Source: Rhodobacter sp. 24-YEA-8 (GTDB taxonomy: Bacteria > Pseudomonadota > Alphaproteobacteria > Rhodobacterales > Rhodobacteraceae). From it: a stretch of DNA of 64,000 nucleotides. Shown here piece after piece: positions 21,936 through 30,096 of this stretch; positions within the stretch are counted from its first letter, which is position 1, and each line of letters begins with the position of its first letter. The position numbers were made by a program, and so were the translations under genes. Below the pieces are notes generated by a model. That model did not search any database. It saw only the letters and a list, made by a program, of their open reading frames with translations, and had not been told where the DNA came from. Location of the stretch: the NCBI RefSeq assembly GCF_900105075.1, contig NZ_FNSK01000001.1, forward strand, positions 1,253,001 to 1,317,000. The letters are read 5' to 3'.

Positions 21936-22110
21936 AGCGATCTTTCACCGAGAGTTTCACTATACCAGCCGGAAGGTGAATGCCGGCTGGTCGGTGAAGG
22001 CCAGCCCGAAGCCGCAGACATTTCCGCGCGAGTTGATCGACGGGGCGGTGGTGGCAGGGGTGGCTAAAGAGGTTCTGCCGAAAAGGTCAGTGGGCGATCA
22101 GTTGGAATAG
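21928..22110 (+). CDS. Small phage protein after the tail terminator (60 aa)
   Basis: It begins MAKAIFHREFHYTSRKVNAG and continues WSVKASPKPQTFPRELIDGA, VVAGVAKEVLP. Its ATG overlaps the DUF3168 stop by 8 bp. Short proteins with this F-R-E-F-..-W-V-A-S-P-Q-FP pattern are frequent at this position in related prophages; function unknown. It ends within the convergent minus-strand gene. Confidence 0.65.
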   Translation: MAKAIFHREFHYTSRKVNAGWSVKASPKPQTFPRELIDGAVVAGVAKEVLPKRSVGDQLE

Positions 22111-22493
22111 GATTCTGCCAGCTTCGCGGCGGCAACGTCAGTAGCGTGCTTCATTTGATCAAGTGCTGAAATGCAAAAGCCGACATCATCATACGGCTCC
22201 CTGTCTATACCTTTTGCGGCCTTAAATACCTCATCGTACCTGATGAGAGCTTTGTCTCGGCTGTTGTACATATCTGTGTAGGTGGCGATGCCAAAGTCAC
22301 GATGCATTGACCATAGTGTGCGCGCCTCGCCCTCCATTGCTTTCTCACAGTGGGCCTGAAAGGCTACGTATACGACTGCCTCATCATCAAGTGCGCGTAT
22401 TGCGCTGGTCACAGCATCTAGACGCTCATCGGCCAAGGCCACAGCCGATGAGGCGCACAATGCCAGAAGTGCAACAGTACCAATCGCCTTCAA
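22098..22493 (-). CDS. Antisense moron: secreted protein with signal peptide (131 aa)
   Basis: Minus strand, against the late operon. The TTG start at 22,493 lies 6 bp after a strong GGAGGG. The first ~22 residues (MKAIGTVALLALCASSAVAL, then ADE) form a signal peptide with a likely cleavage after ALA. The mature part is helical: RLDAVTSAIRALDDEAVVYV, AFQAHCEKAMEGEARTLWSM, MYNSRDKALIRYDEVFKAAK, with two Cys. No family recognised. A longer frame upstream exists but lacks a ribosome site. It is probably a lysogenic-conversion gene expressed in the prophage state. Confidence 0.72.
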   Translation of the reverse strand: MKAIGTVALLALCASSAVALADERLDAVTSAIRALDDEAVVYVAFQAHCEKAMEGEARTLWSMHRDFGIATYTDMYNSRDKALIRYDEVFKAAKGIDREPYDDVGFCISALDQMKHATDVAAAKLAESYSN

Positions 22494-22509
22494 ATCTTTC
22501 CCTCCATCC

Positions 22510-22534
22510 GCCGCCCGATCCGGGCGGCTTTCTT
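22510..22534 (+). terminator. Terminator ahead of the tail tube gene
   Basis: GCCGCCCG-ATC-CGGGCGGC is a perfect 8-bp stem with a 3-base loop, followed by TTTCTT on the plus strand. It lies between the antisense gene's ribosome site and the tail tube gene. Confidence 0.75.
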
Positions 22535-22557
22535 CAATCCAGCCATAGGAGATCAAA

Positions 22558-23010
22558 ATGGCAGCACCTGTCCATGAGGAATATGAAGAGCTCGTTGTAG
22601 AGTTCTCCGAAGATGACGGCACCACCTGGGCGCGAAACTGCGTCCTCATGGGGGTCGAAGTTTCGCGCACCACGGCCAGCTCAGAGGTAGAAACTGTCGC
22701 TGATTGCGCCGACGAGAGTAAACCGAACAACATGAGCCGCCGGGTTCAGTCTGTTTCGGTCAGCGTCTCCGGCACCGGCAACTGGACGCAGGGCGGCTAT
22801 GATAAATTCCTGAAGAAGTTTTATGCCGGTGACAGCTCTCCGATGCTCGCCCGGATCGGCAACCTTGCTGCTGCCGTGGGCGATATCGAATACGAGCAGG
22901 GGCCGATCATCATCGGCTCGCTTGGTCAGGCGCGGGTCAAAGGTTCGGTGGTCACCGCCTCGGTCGAGATCCAGTTCGCCACCACGCCGACCACCAAGAT
23001 CAAGGCCTGA
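22558..23010 (+). CDS. Major tail tube protein (150 aa)
   Basis: A TAGGAGA ribosome site precedes the ATG. The sequence DGTTWARNCVLMGVEVSRTT, VETVADCADESKPNNMSRRV, SVSVSVSGTGNWTQGGYDKF and KGSVVTASVEIQFATTPTTK is that of siphophage tail tube proteins (TP901-1/HK97 type beta sandwich). It is followed 3 bp later by the tail chaperone gene, the canonical order. Confidence 0.85.
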   Translation: MAAPVHEEYEELVVEFSEDDGTTWARNCVLMGVEVSRTTASSEVETVADCADESKPNNMSRRVQSVSVSVSGTGNWTQGGYDKFLKKFYAGDSSPMLARIGNLAAAVGDIEYEQGPIIIGSLGQARVKGSVVTASVEIQFATTPTTKIKA

Positions 23011-23012
23011 CC

Positions 23013-23402
23013 ATGGCAGAGCCGAAAATCATCAACTGGGCATGTGGGGAACATCCCTTCATGCTCAGGATCGGCGAGGCTGAGGCTCTGGATGACCTGA
23101 CCGAAAACGGTGTGGCCGATTTCCGCTTCCGTTGCCGGGATGGTGTGGCGCGCGGCTCGCTTGGCTATTCGCCTGTGCGCACCCGCGAGGTGATCGATTG
23201 CCTGCGCCTCGGCCTCATTGGTGGCGGCATGGAGCCGGAGGCTGCCCGTAAGCTCTCCCTTCGTGGCATGGAAGAGGGCGAGTTCTCGGAGCTGGTGATG
23301 ATCTGCTTTGAGGTCGTCAGCGATTTCCATCGCGGCAAGGCCTATGACCAGCCGGAAAAGCCGGCGGCGGTGGAGGCAACGGAGACGGGCGAGAGCGCAT
23401 AA
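23013..23402 (+). CDS. Tail assembly chaperone, GTA gp10-like (129 aa)
   Basis: The core WACGEHPFMLRIGEAEALDD, FRCRDGVARGSLGYSPVRTR, EVIDCLRLGLIGGGMEPEAA matches the gene-transfer-agent gp10 / Phage_TAC_11 family. A charged tail (YDQPEKPAAVEATETGESA) overlaps the start of the second chaperone frame, as in lambda G/GT. It probably guards the tape measure protein during tail assembly. Confidence 0.85.
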   Translation: MAEPKIINWACGEHPFMLRIGEAEALDDLTENGVADFRFRCRDGVARGSLGYSPVRTREVIDCLRLGLIGGGMEPEAARKLSLRGMEEGEFSELVMICFEVVSDFHRGKAYDQPEKPAAVEATETGESA

Positions 23403-23587
23403 AGTTCTCGGCCATCTACGGCAATGGCGCCCTGATGGGCTTCACGCCGCAGCAGGTAAAGCAAATGTCCCTCTGGGAATACACCTGCGCTTTCACCGCC
23501 TGGGCCAAATTCCACGGGGCCACCGGCGGCAAATCCGACATGAGCATGAGCATTGAGCGCCTGCGCGAGCTGGGGGTTGAAGAATAA
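23348..23587 (+). CDS. Second tail chaperone frame, probably made by -1 frameshift
   Basis: A frame -1 to the upstream gene is open from 23,348 to TAA 23,585-23,587. From about 23,402 it encodes KFSAIYGNGALMGFTPQQVK, QMSLWEYTCAFTAWAKFHGA, then a short tail ending LRELGVEE, a typical small tail chaperone. No start with a ribosome site lies ahead of the conserved part; the first ATG is 23,435, inside it. GGAAAAG at 23,354-23,360, just after this frame opens, is a candidate slip site. The stop overlaps the tape measure ATG. Confidence 0.65.
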   Translation, partial: PAGKAGGGGGNGDGRERIKFSAIYGNGALMGFTPQQVKQMSLWEYTCAFTAWAKFHGATGGKSDMSMSIERLRELGVEE

Positions 23588-26565
23588 TGGCAGCAGAAGA
23601 TGGCCTCGAACTCCCGGTAGGGCTCACCGAAAAGCAGTTCCTGCAACAGGTGGCCCGGCTCGAAAACCGTCTGGCAAAGATGGAAGGGGAGACGATTACC
23701 CGGTTCAAAAAGGTAAATTCGGGGATCTCGAAGACCTTTGACGATCTGGAAAACCGGGTCAGCAAGAATTTCCGTGGCATCGCCGCCGCGCCGTTGGCGG
23801 CGATCACTGCCGCCCTGGGCGCGGGGCAGATCATCAAGCTGACCGGCCAGTGGACCGATCTGACCAGCCGCGTGAACCTTGCGGCTGGCAGCATGGAAAA
23901 GGGCGCTGACGTCATGCAGCGCGTCAGTGAGATGGCCCGGCGCACCTATTCGGATCTGACCCTGACGGCGGAGGGCTATATGGCATTCTCGACCGTGCTG
24001 ACTGATCTCGGCGTGGCGACGAACAAGCAGCTCGACTTCGTGGAAAGCCTGAACAATGCGCTGGTCGTCTCCGGTGCAAAGGGCGAGACGGCGGCCCGCG
24101 TCATGGACGCGCTGTCTAAGGCCATGGCACTCGGCAAGCTGTCGGGTGACAACCTCAATACGGTGATCGCCTCAGGAGGCCGGGTGGCCCAGGCGCTGGC
24201 TCAATCCATGGGTGTCACCACGCTGGAACTGCGCAAGCTGGGCACGGATGGCAAGATCGGGCGCGCAGAGCTTCTGAACATCACAAGCCAGATGGAGAAG
24301 CTGCGCACCGAAGCGGCGGAAATGCCAGCGACCATTCAGGATGGCTTCATGCTCCTGAACAATGCGCTGCTGGAATATATCGGGCGCGGCGATGAGGCGG
24401 TCGGGATCTCGGCTATGATTGCCGATGCGCTGATCATCATCGCGGACAATTTCGAAGAGGTCGCGGATACGGCGCTGAAAGCTGCCGCCGTGATTGCGGC
24501 TGCGTTCATGGGCAGGTCGATTGCCGGTATGATTGTCGGCCTCGGCTCGGCAACCGGCGCAGTGACAAAGCTGCTCGCGGCTCTGCGGGGCGCGTCCACG
24601 GTTTCCGGGTTCGCCGGCGCACTGACCAGTCTTGGCGCGGCGGCCGGTCCGCTTGGCATGATCCTGGGCGGTGTTCTGGCCGGAGGGCTGATCTATTTCG
24701 GCGGGCGCGCGCGGGAGGCAGAGCGCACCTCCGAGGACTTCCGGAAGGAGCTTGAGCGCCTTGGCCTCTATGCACCGAAGGTGGTTGAAGCCAATGAGGC
24801 GGTTGCGAAGTCCATCGATGAAATGACCAGCCAGGAGAAGCTGCGTCAGATCCGTTTGCTTCAGGAGGGTCTCGACGCCCTGCGGGGCGGCGGTATCTTT
24901 GACAATAGCGAGCTGGACAAGATCCTTGCAGAGGCCCGCAAAGGGGTCGGCATTGAAGCCGGCTGGATCGGATGGAGCGCGTTTGAAAGCGGAGATAAGG
25001 AAGCGCTGAAGCGAATTCGCGAGATTGGCTTCGCTTACCAGGCCTCTGAGGTATCCGCGCAGGAATTCCACGCAGAGGCGGCCAAAATACTCGACATGGA
25101 TATGAGCAGCCAGGCTCGTAAGCTTGCGGAGGAGCTGGTCGATGTCGCAGCACGGGCAGATGCAGGAGCGACGGCCTTGGGCGCGTTGGGTCGCACCCCA
25201 GGCTTGAGGGAGGCGGAAGATCAGCTTCAGGCACTTAAGGAAGAATTGATTCGTATTCGCGATGTAAGTGGTTTTGACGCAGAGATCACAGACGCCATGA
25301 CGCGCATCATCGGTCAACTTGAGCGCGCAGAAATCACCGCCGAGCAGGCTGAGGCCGCCATGAGGGAGCTTGGTGCTGTTGAGGATATTTCCACGAGCAT
25401 CGTCGCGGCGACGATTAAAATTATCGAAGAGTTTCAGGCGAGCGAGAGGTCAGCCGAGAGTGCTCGGTCTGCGATTGAGGCAATTGCTGATGCATACCCT
25501 GATGTCACTGGTCTCCTTGATACGGTCGCGCCAATTTTCGCGATGCTGGCCAGTCTGAGACTTGAGGCGCTTGCTACGGCGGAAGCTGTTGCAGCTGCGG
25601 TGCGCGCAAAGGTTGCCGAGGAAGGCTATGCCTCTATGGGGGGTGGCACGGATCGCGGGGCTGAAGAGCGCCGCAAAGCTTACCTTGCCCGGCAGGAGGA
25701 ACAGGCAGCACTCAAGGCCTATACCGCAGAACAGGACCGCCAGAACAATCTGACGCGGGATCAAATCGCACTTGAGAAAGAGGCCGCTCAAGTCAGAAAA
25801 GAAATGATCGAAGCGGGTATTGCCCGCCCTGATCAGGACACCGTCAACCAGATCGCTGAAGGTCGCCTCGCTGCCGATGAGGCTCGTCGTGATGCTGGAA
25901 AAAAAGGCAAGGGCGGCGGCAAGGGCAAGAAAGACAAAGACGACAAGAAGCTCGAAGGCCTGATCGAGGATCTGAAGACCGAACGCGAGATCCTCGATGA
26001 ATGGTATAAAGAAAATCTCAGGCTCCTCGAGGAGGCCAGCGAGAAAGAGCTTGAGATCCTCGGTGGCCGGGACGCTGCCAAAGAACGCCTCGAGGAAGAG
26101 CATCAGGAACGGATGAAGCGGATCAAGGATGCCGCGAACCAGTTCAACCTTCAGCAGGCCCTCGGTGCCGGTGCCGATGTGCTTGGCGCCATGGGGGCGT
26201 TTAACAAGAAAGCGCTCAAAATGTCCCAGTCATTCGCTGCGGCGGAGGCTTTGGTCAGCGCTTATCAGGGTGCCGCCGAAGAGCTCAAGAAGGGTGTGCT
26301 GGGTATCAAAACCGGTGCCCTGGTTCTCGCGAAAGGCTTTGCCTTCGCAGCTGCGATCCGTGGTGTCAGTGAGGGCGGCGGTGGTGGTGGCCGAGGCGGC
26401 GGGGCCAGTTCGGCCCCTGAGGCCCCCGCCCAGTCTGCCAGCAAGGTCGCGAATTACCAGATCAGCGGCGATGTACTGGGCAAGCAAAGCACCGACGCGC
26501 TCTTCCGACAGATCAATGAAGGCGTGAAGGATGGCTATACGATCCACAATGTGGAGTGGGTCTGA
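23587..26565 (+). CDS. Tail tape measure protein (992 aa)
   Basis: The longest phage gene, setting tail length. The N-terminal ~70 residues are a coiled coil (QFLQQVARLENRLAKMEGE). Residues ~95-290 are the tape_measure N-terminal domain (WTDLTSRVNLAAGSMEKGAD, YMAFSTVLTDLGVATNKQLD, LSGDNLNTVIASGGRVAQAL). Hydrophobic stretches follow near 300-380 (ALKAAAVIAAAFMGRSIAGM; GPLGMILGGVLAGGLIYFGG), then a long helical region and a Lys-rich segment (GKKGKGGGKGKKDKDDKKL). The C-terminus contains a Gly-rich linker. The start shares a base with the chaperone stop. Confidence 0.93.
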   Translation: MAAEDGLELPVGLTEKQFLQQVARLENRLAKMEGETITRFKKVNSGISKTFDDLENRVSKNFRGIAAAPLAAITAALGAGQIIKLTGQWTDLTSRVNLAAGSMEKGADVMQRVSEMARRTYSDLTLTAEGYMAFSTVLTDLGVATNKQLDFVESLNNALVVSGAKGETAARVMDALSKAMALGKLSGDNLNTVIASGGRVAQALAQSMGVTTLELRKLGTDGKIGRAELLNITSQMEKLRTEAAEMPATIQDGFMLLNNALLEYIGRGDEAVGISAMIADALIIIADNFEEVADTALKAAAVIAAAFMGRSIAGMIVGLGSATGAVTKLLAALRGASTVSGFAGALTSLGAAAGPLGMILGGVLAGGLIYFGGRAREAERTSEDFRKELERLGLYAPKVVEANEAVAKSIDEMTSQEKLRQIRLLQEGLDALRGGGIFDNSELDKILAEARKGVGIEAGWIGWSAFESGDKEALKRIREIGFAYQASEVSAQEFHAEAAKILDMDMSSQARKLAEELVDVAARADAGATALGALGRTPGLREAEDQLQALKEELIRIRDVSGFDAEITDAMTRIIGQLERAEITAEQAEAAMRELGAVEDISTSIVAATIKIIEEFQASERSAESARSAIEAIADAYPDVTGLLDTVAPIFAMLASLRLEALATAEAVAAAVRAKVAEEGYASMGGGTDRGAEERRKAYLARQEEQAALKAYTAEQDRQNNLTRDQIALEKEAAQVRKEMIEAGIARPDQDTVNQIAEGRLAADEARRDAGKKGKGGGKGKKDKDDKKLEGLIEDLKTEREILDEWYKENLRLLEEASEKELEILGGRDAAKERLEEEHQERMKRIKDAANQFNLQQALGAGADVLGAMGAFNKKALKMSQSFAAAEALVSAYQGAAEELKKGVLGIKTGALVLAKGFAFAAAIRGVSEGGGGGGRGGGASSAPEAPAQSASKVANYQISGDVLGKQSTDALFRQINEGVKDGYTIHNVEWV

Positions 26566-27365
26566 TGATTTACATGACCGAGGAATATGCGGCTGACAGC
26601 GTGCTGTTTGGCTGGCCACTGACCCATGCCCGGATCCTGTGGGATAAACTGCCAGGCACCATAAGCGCCAGCAGTTCGGCAGACGGGCGACCTGCTGAGC
26701 GTGCAGGGCAAATCGACACGGCCAGCTGGTGGCAGCCTGTCACCGCGCCGGGCTGGTGGCAGATCACCTATCCGTCCCCGAAGCTGGTGGATTCTGTCGG
26801 GATCGCCGCACATGACCTCGAGGGCGTTACGGTAACTGTTTCGGGCCGCATTGCGGGTGTCTGGTCCGCTCTGATCACGATGACGCCTGAGGATCGCTCG
26901 GCGCTTTTGCTGATGTTCCGGGCGGTCGAGGTCGAAGCTGTCCGGATCACGATCAGCGCGCCCCAGCGTGTCGGGGTGATCTACACTGGCAAGGCACTCA
27001 CCATGCCGGTGGATGGCTATGTCAACATGGGCGCCCTGGATCTCGGTCGCACCGCGACACTCACAAGCTATGTCAGCGAGGGTGGTCAGCTTCTGAAGCG
27101 CTACCTGCAACGCACCGGGCTGTCCGGCTCGGTCGCATGGGAGCAGATCCGGGAGCCATGGTATCGCGAGCATTTCGACCCGTTTGTTTTACGCGCCATG
27201 ACAGAGCCCTTCTTCCTGGCCTTCCGCCCCCGGCGCGGCCTGAAGGATTGTGTCTATGCCTGGGTGGATGACGTGATTTCGCCCGCGCGCATGGGTGTCC
27301 AGAACTTCATGTCGGTGAGCTTCGACATTCAGGCCCATGCACCGATGCCGGGAGGTCAGCAGTGA
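26565..27365 (+). CDS. Distal tail protein (266 aa)
   Basis: It begins MIYMTEEYAADSVLFGWPLT with its ATG overlapping the tape stop (TGATG). Beta-rich with many Trp: DTASWWQPVTAPGWWQITYP, AVRITISAPQRVGVIYTGKA, LTMPVDGYVNMGALDLGRTA, AMTEPFFLAFRPRRGLKDCV. In this position it is the expected distal tail/hub-connecting protein; no named family is certain. It overlaps the next gene by 4 bp. Confidence 0.72.
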   Translation: MIYMTEEYAADSVLFGWPLTHARILWDKLPGTISASSSADGRPAERAGQIDTASWWQPVTAPGWWQITYPSPKLVDSVGIAAHDLEGVTVTVSGRIAGVWSALITMTPEDRSALLLMFRAVEVEAVRITISAPQRVGVIYTGKALTMPVDGYVNMGALDLGRTATLTSYVSEGGQLLKRYLQRTGLSGSVAWEQIREPWYREHFDPFVLRAMTEPFFLAFRPRRGLKDCVYAWVDDVISPARMGVQNFMSVSFDIQAHAPMPGGQQ

Positions 27366-29125
27366 ACGAACCGGTTCAGATCGTAGAAATCTGGCAGCCA
27401 CGTTGCAGCCTGCGGTGGGGTGTGGGCGCTTGCCCGGCGACGCTGGCAGACGGGCCGCGCTGCTATAACTGCCATGGCACCTGTCCGGTGAAAGCGGCCT
27501 ATCGCGGTGATGGCTCGATCACATGGCGCTTTGTGAAAGAGGGACAATACCTGCCGCCGCTCTATGAGCGTGACGGCGAGCATATAAAGACCGACCCGTT
27601 GCCGCTGCTGGTTGGTGCAAACGCCAGATCATCGCGGGTAAACATCGGCTCGCTGCGGGATGGAGAGAAGCCGCTGGGGATCACCGGCCGGGCCTCGGTC
27701 CAGTTTCTGGATGCGCCGTTTGATGACTATGTCGGCGACTGGTATGTGGCCGAACGCGCCGCGCGCCGGGGGAATTTCTGGCCGAAGTTCGTGGCCCGCA
27801 ATCCGTTCCAGGCGAATATGCGGCTGACGATTTACGAGGGTCTGGCCGGCCAGCCATTGGCCGATATGGAAAAGCGGCTTTATCTGGTCGAGGGTATCGA
27901 CGGACCTTCCTCGGATGGCAGGGTGTCGGTATCGGCAGTCGACCCGCTGCGGCTGGCGGATGACAAGCGGGCCAAGTTTCCGCGCGAGACCGAGATCGAG
28001 GTCTTTCAGGATTTCGACGACAGCACCGCCACGGTGCGCGTGGTTGCGAGCCTCGCCGCCGATATGACTGACCCTTTCGGCAATACCGCGACCCGCTATC
28101 TGACCATCGGATCCGAAATTGTCGGCTATACTGGCCAGACCGATGAGGGAGACGGGCGGTACTTGCTGACCGGCGTCACGCGCGGCACCCTCGGCACCGC
28201 GGCGGCCGGCCACAGGGCAGGGGATAAGGCGCAGCGCGCCGGGCATTTCGAGCTGATGGACGCTTGGGATATCGCCTTTGATCTGGTGACAAATCACACG
28301 CCGATCCCGAATGAGTTTGTCGACAAGGCGCAATGGGATGCCGAGGCTGGGGTCTACCTTCAGGGCTACCAGTTCAGCCGCACGGTTCCCGCGCCCCTGC
28401 CGGTCAACAAGCTGCTGGGCGAACTGATGCGGGATGGCACCTTCTATGTCTGGTGGGATGAGCGCGCCCAGACGATCCCGCTCAAGGCCGTGCGCCCCGA
28501 GATTGCGACCCGGACCATATCGGATGCCGGGGATTTCGTCGCGGGATCGATCGATATCGAACGCAGGCCTGATGAGCGGATCAGCCGGGCCGTGGTCCAC
28601 TTCGGGGTGATTGACCCGACCAAAGGCGACAGCGGAGAGAATTACCGTCACAAGCGGGGACGCATTGAGGCCGATGCCGAGAATGAGGATGGCGGCGCCG
28701 AGATCATGGAGAAGGTGATTTTCTCGCGCTGGATCATCTCTGACACCCATGCGCGGGAAATGCTCCAGCGCCTGCTGGCGCGCTTTGCCTATACCCCGGT
28801 CTATCTCCCGGTGACGATGGTCGATGACAGTCTCCTGATTGGCGATGTCGCGCAGGTCAGAACCCGGCTGATCACCGACACCGAGGGGGCGGAGGAAGTG
28901 CTTCGCTGGCAGGTGATCGAGGCGCAGCGCGTGAAGCCGGCGGAAACCACGCGCTACCTGCTCCAGCAGTTCATTTACCAGTCCAGCCGCTATGCGGTCT
29001 GGATGGCGGATGACGCCCCCGATTTCCCCGAGGCGGACGAGACGTTGCGCGATATGGGCGGCGCCTGGTGGGCCGACGAAAACGGGAAGATGCCTGACGG
29101 CTCTCCCGGCTATCTTTGGCAATGA
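27362..29125 (+). CDS. Tail tip/hub protein (587 aa)
   Basis: Large structural protein of the tail tip. N-terminal segment with a Cys cluster (CYNCHGTCPV around residues 38-47, plus C15 and C24 nearby) may hold a metal. Then IGSLRDGEKPLGITGRASVQ, FLDAPFDDYVGDWYVAERAA, a central ITIGSEIVGYTGQTDEGDGR, YLLTGVTRGTLGTAAAGHRA block typical of tail hub/baseplate proteins, and a C-terminal receptor-side region. Related proteins follow the distal tail gene in Rhodobacteraceae siphophages. Precise role not known. Confidence 0.75.
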   Translation: MNEPVQIVEIWQPRCSLRWGVGACPATLADGPRCYNCHGTCPVKAAYRGDGSITWRFVKEGQYLPPLYERDGEHIKTDPLPLLVGANARSSRVNIGSLRDGEKPLGITGRASVQFLDAPFDDYVGDWYVAERAARRGNFWPKFVARNPFQANMRLTIYEGLAGQPLADMEKRLYLVEGIDGPSSDGRVSVSAVDPLRLADDKRAKFPRETEIEVFQDFDDSTATVRVVASLAADMTDPFGNTATRYLTIGSEIVGYTGQTDEGDGRYLLTGVTRGTLGTAAAGHRAGDKAQRAGHFELMDAWDIAFDLVTNHTPIPNEFVDKAQWDAEAGVYLQGYQFSRTVPAPLPVNKLLGELMRDGTFYVWWDERAQTIPLKAVRPEIATRTISDAGDFVAGSIDIERRPDERISRAVVHFGVIDPTKGDSGENYRHKRGRIEADAENEDGGAEIMEKVIFSRWIISDTHAREMLQRLLARFAYTPVYLPVTMVDDSLLIGDVAQVRTRLITDTEGAEEVLRWQVIEAQRVKPAETTRYLLQQFIYQSSRYAVWMADDAPDFPEADETLRDMGGAWWADENGKMPDGSPGYLWQ

Positions 29126-29132
29126 GGAACTG

Positions 29133-29690
29133 ATGGCTTTCTGGACCAATCTGCTCAACAGCATCTTCGAGACGGGCAAGCCGATCCGGGCGGTCGATGG
29201 TCGGGCGCTCCGGGATAACCCCATCGCTATCGCCGAAGGCGCTCCGGACGCCCCTGGCCTGCAACACCGCGCGCTGGCTATTGTCGCGGCGGGGGACATT
29301 GCCAAGTTGCAGCGGCTGCCAATTGTGGCCAGCGGCGAGGGCTTTGTTGATGTTGTGTCTGCGGTTCTCCTGAATTCAGGCACATTGCGCGCGCGGGGCA
29401 CCTTCTGGGTCGGTTCCCAATATGAGGGCGCGCGTGCCCGGTTTTTCCGGAGACGGAACGGGGTTGAAACCATGGTTGCCGATCTTGCGGGCATCACCAA
29501 TGCGGGCATCGTTCTGACGGCGGATATTCCATTTCAGCCGCTGGATCGCATCACAATGCGCGTGGGTCGCGTCGGTACCGGCGTGGCGGTTCAGGCGTCA
29601 AATTCGACATTCAGCACGTCAGGCGGGGATTTGTGGTTGCTGGAAAAGACCGACGCCGCAGATGTCGTCAACAGTTCGCGCGGATCGTGA
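29133..29690 (+). CDS. Tail tip-associated protein (185 aa)
   Basis: Starts MAFWTNLLNSIFETGKPIRA, 7 bp after the hub stop with GAGGAAC before it. Then DAPGLQHRALAIVAAGDIAK, FVDVVSAVLLNSGTLRARGT, FWVGSQYEGARARFFRRRNG and VETMVADLAGITNAGIVLTA. The N-terminal helix plus beta-rich body suggest a small tail-tip or fibre-anchoring component. No family recognised. Confidence 0.65.
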   Translation: MAFWTNLLNSIFETGKPIRAVDGRALRDNPIAIAEGAPDAPGLQHRALAIVAAGDIAKLQRLPIVASGEGFVDVVSAVLLNSGTLRARGTFWVGSQYEGARARFFRRRNGVETMVADLAGITNAGIVLTADIPFQPLDRITMRVGRVGTGVAVQASNSTFSTSGGDLWLLEKTDAADVVNSSRGS

Positions 29691-29700
29691 GGGCGCCACT

Positions 29701-30033
29701 ATGCAGTACAAATGGATGAACCCGGAACAAACGCTCGGCAACATCACCGAGGGCAATCATGTGACCGTGGTCGAGCCCGACCACCCCCGATGGGGTGAAT
29801 TTGTCGCCTCTGATCCTGCGCCGCATGTGGCGTCAGACGCCTGGGCTGATCTTCGCGCTGAGCGTGACCGGCTGCTGCGGATGTCTGATCTCGATCCTCG
29901 CAATCTCGCGGATTTCCCCCAGACGCTGGCCGCGCGCGATGCATGGCTGGCTTACCGCCAGGCGCTCCGCGATCTGCCTGACGTGACGAGTGACCCACTG
30001 GCCGCTGTCTGGCCCGAGCCCCCGCAGGGCTGA
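29701..30033 (+). CDS. Tail fibre assembly chaperone-like protein (110 aa)
   Basis: The C-terminal pattern AWADLRAERDRLLRMSDLDP, then QTLAARDAWLAYRQALRDLP, DVT matches the phage tail-assembly chaperone (XkdW/TfaE-like) motif 'R..RD.lL..sD.....AW..YRqaLRDlp'. N-terminal NPEQTLGNITEGNHVTVVEP with HPRWGEF is the fibre-side part. It directly precedes the tailspike gene, separated by a terminator hairpin, and likely assists its folding. Confidence 0.8.
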   Translation: MQYKWMNPEQTLGNITEGNHVTVVEPDHPRWGEFVASDPAPHVASDAWADLRAERDRLLRMSDLDPRNLADFPQTLAARDAWLAYRQALRDLPDVTSDPLAAVWPEPPQG

Positions 30034-30061
30034 CCTCTCCGCAAAACTTGATCTGACACAC

Positions 30062-30083
30062 CCCGCCGCGTGCGGGCTTTTTT
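30062..30083 (+). terminator. Terminator ahead of the tailspike gene
   Basis: CCCGC (30,062-30,066) pairs with GCGGG (30,072-30,076) around CGCGT, followed by C and six T. It ends 13 bp before the tailspike ATG. Confidence 0.75.
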
Positions 30084-30096
30084 ACGTGGATATGCC

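Noticed and set aside
27629..29509. A 626-codon minus-strand open frame opposite the tail hub gene
   Set aside because: Shadow of the plus-strand tail genes; no domain, and the plus-strand genes form a coherent operon.
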